Positions 10,316 to 18,848 of a stretch of DNA of 64,000 nt are shown piece by piece (within the stretch, counting starts at the first letter, position 1; each line of letters opens with the position of its first letter). The translations under genes were made by a program, and so were the position numbers. The notes beneath the pieces were generated by a model, which did not search any database, had not been told where the DNA came from, and saw only the letters and a list, made by a program, of their open reading frames with translations. The stretch is taken from NCBI RefSeq assembly GCF_009764265.1, contig NZ_RWIR01000035.1, positions 1 to 64,000 on the forward strand, read 5' to 3'. This DNA comes from Pseudomonas sp. PB101. Lineage in GTDB: Bacteria; Pseudomonadota; Gammaproteobacteria; Pseudomonadales; Pseudomonadaceae.

Positions 10316-11590
10316 ATGGCCGATCTGTCGATTGTCTTCGCTGGCATCAAATCCCCCAACCCGTTCTGGCTGGCCTCTGCGCCGCCCACCGACAAGGCCT
10401 ACAACGTAGTGCGCGCCTTCGAGGCCGGTTGGGGCGGCGTGGTCTGGAAAACCCTGGGTGAAGACCCGGCGGCGGTGAACGTGTCGTCGCGCTACTCGGC
10501 GCACTTCGGGGCTAACCGGGAGGTACTCGGTTTTAACAACATCGAGCTGATCACCGACCGCTCGCTGGAGATCAACCTGCGGGAAATCACCCAGGTCAAA
10601 AAGGATTGGCCAGACCGGGCGCTGATCGTGTCGTTGATGGTGCCCTGCGTCGAAGAATCCTGGAAACACATCCTGCCACTGGTGGAAGCCACCGGCGCCG
10701 ATGGCATCGAGTTGAATTTCGGTTGCCCCCACGGCATGCCGGAACGCGGTATGGGCGCTGCGGTCGGCCAGGTGCCGGAATACGTGGAACAGGTCACGCG
10801 ATGGTGCAAGACCTATTGCTCGCTGCCGGTGATCGTCAAGCTCACGCCGAACATCACCGACATCCGCGTCGCCGCCCGTGCGGCCCACCGTGGCGGCGCC
10901 GATGCGGTGTCGTTGATCAACACCATCAACTCGATCACCAGCGTCAACCTCGAACGCATGGTCGCCAACCCCATGGTCGGCAGCCAAAGCACCCATGGCG
11001 GTTATTGCGGCTCGGCGGTCAAGCCGATTGCCTTGAACATGGTCGCCGAAATCGCCCGTGATCCACAGACCCGGGGCTTGCCCATCAGCGGCATCGGTGG
11101 CATCGGCAATTGGCGTGACGCCGCGGAATTCATTGCCTTGGGCTGCGGTTCGGTGCAGGTGTGCACGGCGGCGATGCTGCATGGCTTCCGGATTGTCGAA
11201 GACATGAAGGACGGTTTGTCACGCTGGATGGACAGTCAGGGCTACGCCAGCGTGTCGGAATTTTCCGGTCGCGCGGTGGGCAACACCACGGACTGGAAGT
11301 ACCTGGACATCAACTACCAGGTGATCGCCAAAATCGACCAGGAGGCGTGCATAGGTTGTGGTCGTTGCCATATCGCGTGTGAGGACACCTCGCACCAGGC
11401 CGTGGCCAGCCTCAAGCAGGCGGACGGCACGCACAAGTACCAGGTGATCGATGAGGAGTGCGTGGGCTGCAACCTGTGCCAGATCACCTGCCCGGTGCAG
11501 GACTGTATCGAGATGGTGCCGGTGGAGACCGGCAAGCCGTTCCTGGACTGGAATCATGATCCGAGGAATCCGTATCACGTTGCCGTCTGA
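10316..11590 (+). CDS. preA: Dihydropyrimidine dehydrogenase, PreA catalytic subunit
   Basis: 424 residues: an FMN TIM-barrel of the dihydroorotate dehydrogenase class (residues about 1-310) followed by a ferredoxin-like tail with two [4Fe-4S] motifs (ACIGCGRCHIACED and ECVGCNLCQITCPVQDC). The loop NFGCPHGMPERGMG carries the family's active-site cysteine. With PreT it catalyses NAD(P)H-dependent reduction of uracil and thymine to the dihydro form, the first step of the reductive pathway completed by hydA and the amidase. The ATG abuts the preT stop. A REPIN follows the gene. Confidence 0.95.
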   Translation: MADLSIVFAGIKSPNPFWLASAPPTDKAYNVVRAFEAGWGGVVWKTLGEDPAAVNVSSRYSAHFGANREVLGFNNIELITDRSLEINLREITQVKKDWPDRALIVSLMVPCVEESWKHILPLVEATGADGIELNFGCPHGMPERGMGAAVGQVPEYVEQVTRWCKTYCSLPVIVKLTPNITDIRVAARAAHRGGADAVSLINTINSITSVNLERMVANPMVGSQSTHGGYCGSAVKPIALNMVAEIARDPQTRGLPISGIGGIGNWRDAAEFIALGCGSVQVCTAAMLHGFRIVEDMKDGLSRWMDSQGYASVSEFSGRAVGNTTDWKYLDINYQVIAKIDQEACIGCGRCHIACEDTSHQAVASLKQADGTHKYQVIDEECVGCNLCQITCPVQDCIEMVPVETGKPFLDWNHDPRNPYHVAV

Positions 11591-11610
11591 GTTGTGGGGT
11601 GTCTGATCGG

Positions 11611-11712
11611 GCCTCATCGCGGGCAAGCCCGCTCCCACAGGTTTCTCTGTGTACACAGTATTTGTGTACGACATAAAACACTGTGGGAGCGGGCTTGCCC
11701 GCGAAGAGGCCA
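11611..11712. repeat. REPIN between convergent preA and tetR
   Basis: Inverted arms CATCGCGGGCAAGCCCGCTCCCAC and GTGGGAGCGGGCTTGCCCGCGAAG around a 40-base spacer that contains a small inverted TGTGTAC repeat. It sits between convergent genes and may act as a bidirectional terminator. Confidence 0.85.
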
Positions 11713-11731
11713 GCAGCAACACCACCCAACC

Positions 11732-12352
11732 TCAAGGCTCCAACCCAATCCCCCGCAAAATCACGCTGGTCACCGTCTGCACCGCCCTTTCAAACTGCAT
11801 GTCCGACAGCGGCTGGTGGTCGTTGAGAATATTCACCTGGTGATCGAAGTCGGCGTAGTGCTGGGTCGAGGCCCAGATCATGTACAGCAGGCTCGACGGC
11901 TCGACCGGCAGGATGCGTTTGTCGTCCACCCACTGGCGGATTTTCGCTTCCTTCATCTTGGCCCAGTCGTACAGGCTTACATCCAGCGCTGTGCCGAGGG
12001 TCGGCGCGCCGTGGATGATTTCGTTGGCCCAGACTTTCGAACCGTAAGGCCGGCTGCGGGAGTGGTTCATCTTGGCGCGGATGTAGCTGCTGAGCACCAC
12101 ACGCGGGTCGTCGAACATCTCGAAACACAGCGCGTCCTGCTTCCAGACTTCCAGCAAATCGAACAGCACCGCGCTGTACAGTTCGGTCTTGGTGCTGAAG
12201 TAGTAGTGCAGGTTGGAACGCGGCAGTTGCACTTCGGCGGCGATGTCGGCCATGGCGGTGCTGCCGAAGCCCTTTTCAGCGAAGACTTTTTCCGCCCCCA
12301 GAAGAATTTTTTCGACGTTACTGCGACGAATCTCGATCTTGTGATTGCCCAT
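11732..12352 (-). CDS. TetR-family regulator, RutR-like
   Basis: 206 residues from the ATG at 12350-12352 (MGNHKIEIRR). The N-terminal helix-turn-helix (EKVFAEKGFGSTAMADIAAE then QLPRSNLHYYFSTKTELY) is typical of TetR. The C-terminal domain (WANEIIHGAP.L, MIWASTQHYADFDHQV) resembles the RutR/PydR group that binds uracil or thymine and controls pyrimidine breakdown genes. It is convergent with preA and lies at the end of the cluster. I infer that it acts at the TTGACCA-type repeats at 7093-7154; the ligand is not proven by sequence. Confidence 0.85.
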   Translation of the reverse strand: MGNHKIEIRRSNVEKILLGAEKVFAEKGFGSTAMADIAAEVQLPRSNLHYYFSTKTELYSAVLFDLLEVWKQDALCFEMFDDPRVVLSSYIRAKMNHSRSRPYGSKVWANEIIHGAPTLGTALDVSLYDWAKMKEAKIRQWVDDKRILPVEPSSLLYMIWASTQHYADFDHQVNILNDHQPLSDMQFERAVQTVTSVILRGIGLEP

Positions 12353-12487
12353 GCGGATCCCCGACAACAACGTTGGACAAGACTAGCATCCGCTCTGGAC
12401 TGCGGCGACAGGGTAAAACGAAACTTCGTACAGCCGCTGTCGTAACGCTAAACTCAGCGCACTTGGAAACTGCCAAAGGTACTCACG

Positions 12488-12853
12488 ATGCTGCTCAAGA
12501 AAACCCTGACCATCACGGCCCTGCTCGGCTCGCTGCTCGCCGCTTCTTCAGTGTTTGCCCACGCCCACCTGAAAAGCCAGACACCGGCCGCCGACAGCAC
12601 CGTGACCGCGCCAACACAATTGCGCCTGGAGTTCTCCGAGGGAGTCGAGGCCAGTTTCACCAAAGTCACCCTGACCCGCGATGGCGCGCCGGTAGCGGTC
12701 AAAGCCCTGACCACCGATGGCAGCGATAAAAAGACCCTGATCGTCACCCCGGCCGCACCGTTGAGCGCCGGCGCCTACAAAGTCGAATGGCACGCCGTGT
12801 CCGTCGACACCCACAAAAGCGAAGGTGCCTACGCCTTCAAGGTTGGCCAGTAA
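12488..12853 (+). CDS. copC: Periplasmic copper-binding protein CopC/YobA
   Basis: 121 residues. A signal peptide of about 24 residues ends in SSVFA, so the mature protein begins HAHLKSQTP, the N-terminal histidine expected for the CopC Cu(II) site. The later WHAVSVDTHKSEGAYAFKV motif supplies the conserved Asp-X-His. It lacks the Met-rich Cu(I) loop of classical CopC, so it should bind Cu(II) only. Three bases separate it from copD, and the two would act together in copper delivery or uptake across the inner membrane. Confidence 0.9.
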   Translation: MLLKKTLTITALLGSLLAASSVFAHAHLKSQTPAADSTVTAPTQLRLEFSEGVEASFTKVTLTRDGAPVAVKALTTDGSDKKTLIVTPAAPLSAGAYKVEWHAVSVDTHKSEGAYAFKVGQ

Positions 12854-12856
12854 TTC

Positions 12857-13714
12857 ATGGCGAGCGCGCTGGTGCTGTGCCGCTTCCTGCATTTTGTCGT
12901 GGTGTTGACGCTGTTCGGCGCCTGGCTGTTCAGGCCTTTGCTTTCAAGTGGCGAAAGCGCACTGGATCAACGCCTGGCACGCACTTGCCGTTGGCTGGCG
13001 GTGGTGGCGCTGGTCAGCGGGGTCTGCTGGTTATTGCTGATTACCGCGAGCATGGCCGGGGCCTGGGACGCGGCCTTCGATCCGCCGACCCTGGGGCTGG
13101 TGCTGAGTAATACCTTTTTCGGTCAGGTCTGGCGCTGGCATTTGCTGATCAACCTGCTGTTGCTGGCGTTGCTGCTGACCCCACTACGCGCCAGCCTTGC
13201 GCTGCGCCTGATCCTCAGCGGCCTGCTGCTGACCACGCTGGCCCCGGTCGGCCACGGCGCCATGCTCGATGGCACCGCAGGCCACTTGCTGATCCTCAAT
13301 CAACTCATCCACTTGATCTGCGTCGGTGCCTGGCTCGGCGGCCTGATGTTGCTGGTGATGATTCTGCGCCAGCCTGCGGGGCATTCGATCCGGTTGATGT
13401 TGCAGCGCTTCAGCGGCGTCGGCTACGGCCTGGTCGGCGGATTGCTGATCACCGGGCTGATCAATGTGCGGGTACTCACCGGCGCTTTCTGGCCGACACC
13501 GTTGTTCACCGGGTTTGCCTTGATCCTGTTGGTCAAGGCGTTGCTGGTGACGGCGATGCTGGGCCTGGCGTTGTTCAATCGGTTGCGCATCGATGACTGC
13601 GAGCAGCGTCTGCAAACACTGCGCGCCAGCGTGGTGCTCGAATGGTTGCTCGGGATCGGCGCGGTAGCAGCAGTTTCATTGCTCGGCACCCTGCCCCCCA
13701 TGATTTCCAGCTAA
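12857..13714 (+). CDS. copD: Copper resistance/uptake membrane protein CopD
   Basis: 285 residues with about eight hydrophobic helices. Conserved histidines sit in the membrane parts: LCRFLHFVVVL near the N-terminus, VGHGAMLDGTAGHLL in the middle, and NQLIHLICVGAWLGGL. CopD is thought to move copper into the cytoplasm in partnership with CopC. It directly follows copC, and no copA/copB or cop two-component genes are present, so this is the minimal CopCD form seen in many pseudomonads. Confidence 0.88.
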   Translation: MASALVLCRFLHFVVVLTLFGAWLFRPLLSSGESALDQRLARTCRWLAVVALVSGVCWLLLITASMAGAWDAAFDPPTLGLVLSNTFFGQVWRWHLLINLLLLALLLTPLRASLALRLILSGLLLTTLAPVGHGAMLDGTAGHLLILNQLIHLICVGAWLGGLMLLVMILRQPAGHSIRLMLQRFSGVGYGLVGGLLITGLINVRVLTGAFWPTPLFTGFALILLVKALLVTAMLGLALFNRLRIDDCEQRLQTLRASVVLEWLLGIGAVAAVSLLGTLPPMISS

Positions 13715-13774
13715 TAATCCCACACGGTTATCCATTTCAACTCACAACACCTCAAGTCATCGTATAACTTCCGA

Positions 13775-13837
13775 TTGACAACCCCCGAAAATCCCGTAAA
13801 TATCGCCCCTAATGTTGTACGACGACGTATGACAACA
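13775..13837 (+). promoter_or_regulatory. Promoter and palindromic operator upstream of the OprD-type porin
   Basis: TTGACA (13775-13780) is followed after 16 bases by TAAATA, giving a plausible sigma-70 promoter. Just downstream, TGTTGTACG...GTATGACAACA (13813-13837) has perfect TGTTGT/ACAACA outer arms. A related TCGTACGACAAC box sits at the same relative place before the uronate dehydrogenase gene. A GntR/FadR-type repressor is the likely binder, by inference; no such gene is in the window. Confidence 0.5.
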
Positions 13838-13866
13838 ATAAAAACAAGAAACAAGGGAGCGTCACA

Positions 13867-15162
13867 GTGAGCAAGCTCGTCCGCAATTCCTCCGCCCGTT
13901 CTTCGCGCGCAAACTTTTCCCGTCGCCATACCCTCAGCCTGATCGGCTGCAGCGGCCTGGCCTTCGCCCTGCCCATGATCAGCCAGGCCGAAGGTTTCAG
14001 CGACGACGCCAAGGCCACGCTGAATTTGCGTAACGCCTACTTCAACCGCAACTACACCAACCCGGCCTACCCCCAGGGCAAGGCTGAAGAGTGGACGCAA
14101 AACTTCATTCTCGATGCCCGGTCCGGTTTCACCCAGGGCCCGGTGGGTTTCGGTGTGGATGTACTGGGCCTGTACTCGCAGAAGCTCGATGGCGGCAAAG
14201 GCACCGGTGGCACGCAGCTGTTGCCGATCCACGACGACGGCCGCCCCGCCGACAATTTCGGCCGGCTGGGCGTGGCGCTCAAAGGCAAGATCTCGAAAAC
14301 CGAACTGAAAGTCGGCGAATGGATGCCGGTGCTGCCGGTCCTGCGCTCCGACGATGGCCGCTCGCTGCCGCAGACCTTCCAGGGCGCCCAGGTGACCTCC
14401 AGCGAAATCAGCGGCCTGACGCTGTACGGCGGTCAATTCCAGAAAAACAGCCCACGCAACGACGCGAGCATGGAAGACATGTTCATGAACGGCAAAACGG
14501 CGTTCACCTCGGACCGGTTCAACTTCGGCGGCGGTGAATACGCGTTCAATGACAAGCGCACGCAGGTCGGCGTCTGGTACTCCGAACTCAGTGACATCTA
14601 CCAGCAGCAATACTTCAACCTGACCCACAGCCAGCCCGTCGGCGACTGGACCCTGGGCGCCAACCTGGGCTACTTCATCGGCAAGGAAGACGGCAGCGCC
14701 AAGGCCGGCGACCTCGACAACAAGACGGCGTTCGCCCTGCTCTCGGCCAAATACGGCGGCAACACCTTCTACGTCGGCCTGCAAAAACTCACCGGCGACG
14801 ACGTGTGGATGCGGGTCAACGGCACCAGCGGCGGCACCCTGGCCAACGACAGTTACAACTCCAGCTATGACAACGCCCGGGAGAAATCCTGGCAGGTGCG
14901 CCACGACTACAACTTCGCTGCCCTCGGCATCCCCGGCCTGACCCTGATGAACCGCTACATCAGCGGCGACAACGTGCACACCGGCGCCATCACCGACGGC
15001 AAGGAATGGGGCCGCGAATCCGAACTGGCCTACACCGTGCAGAGCGGTGCGCTGAAGAACCTCAACGTGAAATGGCGCAACGCGAGCATTCGCAAGGACT
15101 TCAGCACCAACGAGTTCGATGAGAACCGGATTTTCATCAGCTATCCGATCAGCCTGCTGTAA
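13867..15162 (+). CDS. OprD-family outer-membrane porin
   Basis: 431 residues starting with GTG behind an ACAAGGGAGCG ribosome site. A long signal peptide runs to about residue 42 (LAFALPMISQA). The mature protein begins with the OprD pattern (GFSDDAKATLNLRNAYFNRNY, then WTQNFILDARSGFTQGPVGFGVD) and ends in a beta-strand with a hydrophobic C-terminus (ISYPISLL). OprD/Opd channels pass small acidic or basic nutrients. Its place at the head of a uronate catabolic locus, with a shared operator motif, suggests uronates as substrate. Confidence 0.88.
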   Translation: MSKLVRNSSARSSRANFSRRHTLSLIGCSGLAFALPMISQAEGFSDDAKATLNLRNAYFNRNYTNPAYPQGKAEEWTQNFILDARSGFTQGPVGFGVDVLGLYSQKLDGGKGTGGTQLLPIHDDGRPADNFGRLGVALKGKISKTELKVGEWMPVLPVLRSDDGRSLPQTFQGAQVTSSEISGLTLYGGQFQKNSPRNDASMEDMFMNGKTAFTSDRFNFGGGEYAFNDKRTQVGVWYSELSDIYQQQYFNLTHSQPVGDWTLGANLGYFIGKEDGSAKAGDLDNKTAFALLSAKYGGNTFYVGLQKLTGDDVWMRVNGTSGGTLANDSYNSSYDNAREKSWQVRHDYNFAALGIPGLTLMNRYISGDNVHTGAITDGKEWGRESELAYTVQSGALKNLNVKWRNASIRKDFSTNEFDENRIFISYPISLL

Positions 15163-15172
15163 ACACAGAACC

Positions 15173-15266
15173 ACTGTGGGAGCGAGCTTGCTCGCGATAG
15201 CGGTGGGTCAACCAACTCAAACTCAGGCTGGAAGACCGCCATCGCGAGCAAGCTCGCTCCCACAGG
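15173..15266. repeat. REPIN downstream of the porin
   Basis: Inverted arms TGTGGGAGCGAGCTTGCTCGCGAT and ATCGCGAGCAAGCTCGCTCCCACA around a 45-base spacer. Confidence 0.85.
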
Positions 15267-15337
15267 TTCCACGCCAGTCTGGTGATTAACGCCAGCAGGT
15301 ATCAGGCGACCCTCCGTCAATTACCACCAATGTCGCG

Positions 15338-15390
15338 TTGACAAGACCCGGAAACCCTAACGATACTTCGCATAAGTCGTACGACAACCT
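15338..15390 (+). promoter_or_regulatory. Promoter and GTCGTACGAC operator upstream of udh
   Basis: TTGACA at 15338-15343 and GATACT at 15362-15367 (18-base spacer) form a candidate promoter. Directly downstream, AAGTCGTACGACAACC contains the perfect ten-base palindrome GTCGTACGAC (15377-15386). The GACAAC edge is shared with the operator before the porin. Confidence 0.5.
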
Positions 15391-15430
15391 ACAACGAATC
15401 AATAACAATAACCGCGCGCCCAGGATTCCC

Positions 15431-16255
15431 ATGACGACCACTGCAACCGCCCGCCTCCCTTTCAATCGCCTGCTGCTGACCGGCGCCGCCGGTGGCCTCG
15501 GTAAAGTCCTGCGCGAAAGCCTGCGCCCCTACGCCAATGTCATTCGCCTGTCGGACATCGCCGACATCGCGCCGGCCATCGATGACCGCGAAGAAGTCGT
15601 GCCTTGCGATCTGGCCGACAAGCAGGCGGTGCATCAACTGGTCGAAGGCGTGGACGCGATCCTGCATTTCGGCGGCGTGTCGACCGAGCGTTCGTTCGAA
15701 GAAATCCTCGGCGCCAACATCTGCGGCGTATTCCACATCTACGAAGCCGCGCGCCGCCACGGTGTGAAGCGGGTGATCTTCGCCAGTTCCAACCATGTGA
15801 TCGGCTTCTACGGGCAAGACGAAGTCATCGACGCCCACTCCCCTCGCCGCCCGGACAGCTACTACGGCCTGTCCAAGTCCTACGGCGAAGACATGGCCAC
15901 CTTCTACTTCGACCGCTATGGCATCGAGACCGTCAGCGTGCGCATCGGCTCCTCGTTCCCGGAGCCGCACAACCGCCGGATGATGAGCACCTGGCTGAGC
16001 TTCGGCGACCTGACCCAACTGCTCGAACGCGCCCTGTACACCCCGAACGTCGGCCACACCGTGGTCTACGGCATGTCCGACAACAAAGACATCTGGTGGG
16101 ACAACCGCTTTGCCACGGCCCTGGGTTTTGTCCCGCAGGACAGCTCCGAACAGTTCCGCGAAAAAGTCGAAGCCCAACCGATGCCCGCCGCCGATGATCC
16201 GGCACGCCTGTATCAGGGCGGTGCTTTCTGCGCAGCCGGGCCGTTCGGCGACTGA
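15431..16255 (+). CDS. udh: Uronate dehydrogenase
   Basis: 274 residues, the expected size of the Pseudomonas enzyme. It is an extended short-chain dehydrogenase: NAD-binding LLLTGAAGGLGK at about 15-25, catalytic Y145 and K149 in SYYGLSKSYGED. It oxidises D-galacturonate or D-glucuronate to the aldarolactone with NAD+. The ATG at 15431 is chosen because upstream codons of the longer frame do not fit the family and overlap the promoter. The lactonase gene follows at 51 bases, then a TRAP transporter, which together fit the oxidative uronate route. Later enzymes (aldarate dehydratase etc.) are not in the window. Confidence 0.92.
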   Translation: MTTTATARLPFNRLLLTGAAGGLGKVLRESLRPYANVIRLSDIADIAPAIDDREEVVPCDLADKQAVHQLVEGVDAILHFGGVSTERSFEEILGANICGVFHIYEAARRHGVKRVIFASSNHVIGFYGQDEVIDAHSPRRPDSYYGLSKSYGEDMATFYFDRYGIETVSVRIGSSFPEPHNRRMMSTWLSFGDLTQLLERALYTPNVGHTVVYGMSDNKDIWWDNRFATALGFVPQDSSEQFREKVEAQPMPAADDPARLYQGGAFCAAGPFGD

Positions 16256-16306
16256 ACCTTCACCGCTCACTTGATCCCACAACAAAAACCAAGGGAATGA
16301 GTTGCC

Positions 16307-17194
16307 ATGCAAGCCGAATTGATTGTCGACGCCCGCAACGCGGTCGGTGAAAGCCCGGTCTGGGTACCTGAGGAAAGCGCCCTGTACTGGGTGGATATCC
16401 CCGCCGGCGTTTTACAGCGCTGGAGTGCCGACTCTGGCCAGGTGGACGCCTGGAAAACCCCGCAGATGCTTGCATGCATCGCACGCCATGCTGACGGTGG
16501 CTGGGTCGCGGGGATGGAAAGCGGGTTTTTCCGCCTGCATCCGCGCAATGACGGCAGCCTCGATACAGAACCCTTGGCCCATGTCGATCATGCCCGCGAC
16601 GACATGCGCCTGAACGACGGCCGTTGCGATCGCCAGGGGCGTTTCTGGGCCGGCAGCATGGTGTTGAACATGGGCGCCAACGCCGCCAACGGAACCTTGT
16701 ATCGCTACAGCGCCGGGCAGCACGGACCGCTCGACGCTCAGTTGAGCGGGTTCATCGTGCCCAACGGCCTTGGCTTCAGCCCGGACGGGCGCACGATGTA
16801 CCTGTCCGACTCTCACCCGCTGGTCCAACAGATCTGGGCCTTCGACTACGACATCGACACCGGCACCCCCTCCAATCGCCGGGTGTTCGTCGACATGAAC
16901 CAATACTGCGGTCGCCCCGATGGCGCTGCGGTGGATGCCGACGGCTGCTACTGGATTTGCGCCAACGACGCCGGCCTGATCCACCGCTTCACTCCCGACG
17001 GCCGACTTGACCGCTCCCTCGCGGTACCGGTGAAAAAACCCACCATGTGCGCCTTCGGTGGCCCTCGACTGGACACGCTGTTCGTGACCTCGATCCGCCC
17101 CGGCGACGACCATGATCCGCAATCACTGGCCGGGGGCGTGTTCGCCCTCGATCCCGGCGTCCAAGGTTTACCCGAACCCCGTTTCAACGATTGA
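16307..17194 (+). CDS. SMP-30/gluconolactonase-family aldarolactonase
   Basis: 295 residues, six-bladed beta-propeller of the SMP-30/LRE family. Metal and substrate residues are in the usual places: the Glu of VGESPVW near residue 15, MRLNDGRCDRQGRFW near 100, NGLGFSPDGRTMYLSDS near 150 and DGAAVDADGCYW near 205. Next to uronate dehydrogenase it would hydrolyse the galactaro- or glucaro-lactone to the open aldaric acid. Family members can also act on gluconolactone, so the exact substrate is inferred from context. Cytoplasmic, no signal peptide. Confidence 0.88.
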   Translation: MQAELIVDARNAVGESPVWVPEESALYWVDIPAGVLQRWSADSGQVDAWKTPQMLACIARHADGGWVAGMESGFFRLHPRNDGSLDTEPLAHVDHARDDMRLNDGRCDRQGRFWAGSMVLNMGANAANGTLYRYSAGQHGPLDAQLSGFIVPNGLGFSPDGRTMYLSDSHPLVQQIWAFDYDIDTGTPSNRRVFVDMNQYCGRPDGAAVDADGCYWICANDAGLIHRFTPDGRLDRSLAVPVKKPTMCAFGGPRLDTLFVTSIRPGDDHDPQSLAGGVFALDPGVQGLPEPRFND

Positions 17195-17270
17195 GCAACC
17201 TCGACACAAAAGCGCTCCCGCTGCATCGCTGTGCCTTGAATAAAAAAACAATAAAACTGGAGACACCCCC

Positions 17271-18242
17271 ATGGACTTCAAACGCACCTTGCTCGCCGCT
17301 GCACTCCCGTTCGCCTTCTCCCTCAGCAGCGCCGCCCAGGCGCTGGAAATCAAATTCGCCGACATCCACCCCGCCGGTTACCCGACCGTGGTGGCTGAAG
17401 AGCAACTGGGTAAAACCCTGGTGGCCGACAGCAACGGCGCGCTGACCTTCAAGATGTTCGCCGGTGGCGTACTCGGCTCGGAAAAAGAAGTGGTCGAACA
17501 GGCTCAGGTCGGCGCCATCCAGATGGCCCGGGTCAGCCTTGGCATCGTCGGCCCGGTGGTGCCGGACGTGAACGTGTTCAACATGCCGTTCGTGTTCCGC
17601 GACCAGGCGCACATGCGCAAGGTCATCGACGGTGCAGTCGGCGACGAGATCCTCGACAAGATCACCAACTCCGAATTCAACCTGGTCGCGCTGGCCTGGA
17701 TGGACGGCGGCACGCGCAACCTCTACACCAAAAAACCGGTACGCAGCCTTGAAGACCTCAAGGGCATGAAGATCCGCGTGCAAGGCAACCCGATGTTCAT
17801 CGAAACCATCAACGCCATGGGCGGCAACGGCATCGCGATGGACACTGGCGAAATCTTCAGCGCCCTGCAGACCGGCGTGATCGACGGCGCGGAAAACAAC
17901 CCGCCAACCATGCTCGAACACAACCACTACCAGAACGCCAAGTTCTACAGCCTGACCGGCCACCTGATCCTGCCCGAGCCGATCGTGATGTCGAAAATCA
18001 CCTGGGAAAAACTCACGCCCGAGCAACAAGCCCTGGTGAAGAAAACCGCCAAGGCGGCCCAGGCCCAGGAACGCACCCTGTGGGATGCGAAATCGGCCAG
18101 CAGTGAAGAGAAACTCAAGGCCGCCGGCGTCGAGTTCATCACCGTCGACAAGAAACCTTTCTATGAGGCAACCGCCTCGATCCGCGAGAAATACGGCGCG
18201 CCTTACGCCGACCTGATCAAGCGCATCGAAGCCGTTCAGTAA
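17271..18242 (+). CDS. dctP: TRAP transporter solute-binding protein DctP
   Basis: 323 residues with a signal peptide (MDFKRTLLAAALPF to SSAAQA). The mature part has the DctP-family layout: LEIKFADIHPAGYPTVVAEEQLGK at the start, the GGVLGSEKEVVEQ motif, and the KIRVQGNPMFIETINAMG region with the arginine that binds the substrate carboxylate. It is the periplasmic receptor for the DctQ/DctM permease encoded just downstream. With udh and the lactonase alongside, galacturonate or glucuronate is the likely ligand. Strong CTGGAGACA ribosome site. Confidence 0.92.
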   Translation: MDFKRTLLAAALPFAFSLSSAAQALEIKFADIHPAGYPTVVAEEQLGKTLVADSNGALTFKMFAGGVLGSEKEVVEQAQVGAIQMARVSLGIVGPVVPDVNVFNMPFVFRDQAHMRKVIDGAVGDEILDKITNSEFNLVALAWMDGGTRNLYTKKPVRSLEDLKGMKIRVQGNPMFIETINAMGGNGIAMDTGEIFSALQTGVIDGAENNPPTMLEHNHYQNAKFYSLTGHLILPEPIVMSKITWEKLTPEQQALVKKTAKAAQAQERTLWDAKSASSEEKLKAAGVEFITVDKKPFYEATASIREKYGAPYADLIKRIEAVQ

Positions 18243-18320
18243 CCCTCCCTGCATTCAAGAAAGGCCCGGCGCCGCTGACGTTGGTGAACGTCAGTGCGCG
18301 CCCGGTTACGGTGGAACCCG

Positions 18321-18848
18321 ATGAAGAATCTGCTGCTAGGCATCAATGACAAGCTCTACATGACCTGTATCTGGGTCGCCGGGCTCTCCGTTCTGGCCAT
18401 TGCGTTAATCATTCCCTGGGGCGTGTTCGCCCGCTACGTCCTCGGCACCGGCTCCAGTTGGCCGGAGCCCACGGCGATTCTGCTGATGATGGTGTTCACC
18501 TTCATCGGCGCCGCCGCCAGCTACCGGTCCGGCTCGCACATGGCAGTGGCCATGCTCACCGACCGCATGCCGCCGCACCTGCGCAAGGCCATGGCCGTGT
18601 TCGCGCAACTGCTGATGGCTACGATCTGCCTGTTCATGGCCATCTGGGGCAGCAAGCTGTGCCTGTCGACCTGGAACCAGTACATGAGCGCCCTGCCGAC
18701 CCTGCGTGTGGGCATCACCTACATGCCGATTCCGGTGGGCGGCGTGCTGACGCTGATCTTTGTCCTGGAAAAACTCTTGCTCGGCGACCAGAGCAACCGC
18801 CGGGTCGTGCGTTTCGACCTCGTTGAAGAAAACGAAGGTGCCGCTTAA
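18321..18848 (+). CDS. dctQ: TRAP transporter small permease DctQ
   Basis: 175 residues with four predicted membrane helices, as expected for DctQ. The ATG at 18321 (MKNLLLGIND) is preferred over the frame's upstream start, which lies in the spacer. The motif SWPEPTAILLMMVFTFIGAAASYRSG is characteristic. The TAA stop overlaps the dctM ATG by one base, so the two are translationally coupled. It forms the membrane complex with DctM. Confidence 0.9.
   Translation: MKNLLLGINDKLYMTCIWVAGLSVLAIALIIPWGVFARYVLGTGSSWPEPTAILLMMVFTFIGAAASYRSGSHMAVAMLTDRMPPHLRKAMAVFAQLLMATICLFMAIWGSKLCLSTWNQYMSALPTLRVGITYMPIPVGGVLTLIFVLEKLLLGDQSNRRVVRFDLVEENEGAA

Noticed and set aside
8924..11182. 752-codon minus-strand frame opposite preT and preA
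   Set aside because: Shadow frame produced by codon bias; the plus strand has complete Fe-S, FAD and FMN motifs, and the minus frame shows no domain.
12975..12989. TGGCAC...TTGC resembling a sigma-54 promoter
   Set aside because: The GG-GC spacing is one base short, and it lies inside the copD coding region with no gene start nearby.
13711..15174. 487-codon minus-strand frame opposite the OprD-type porin
   Set aside because: Antisense artefact; the plus strand has a signal peptide, porin strands and a ribosome site.
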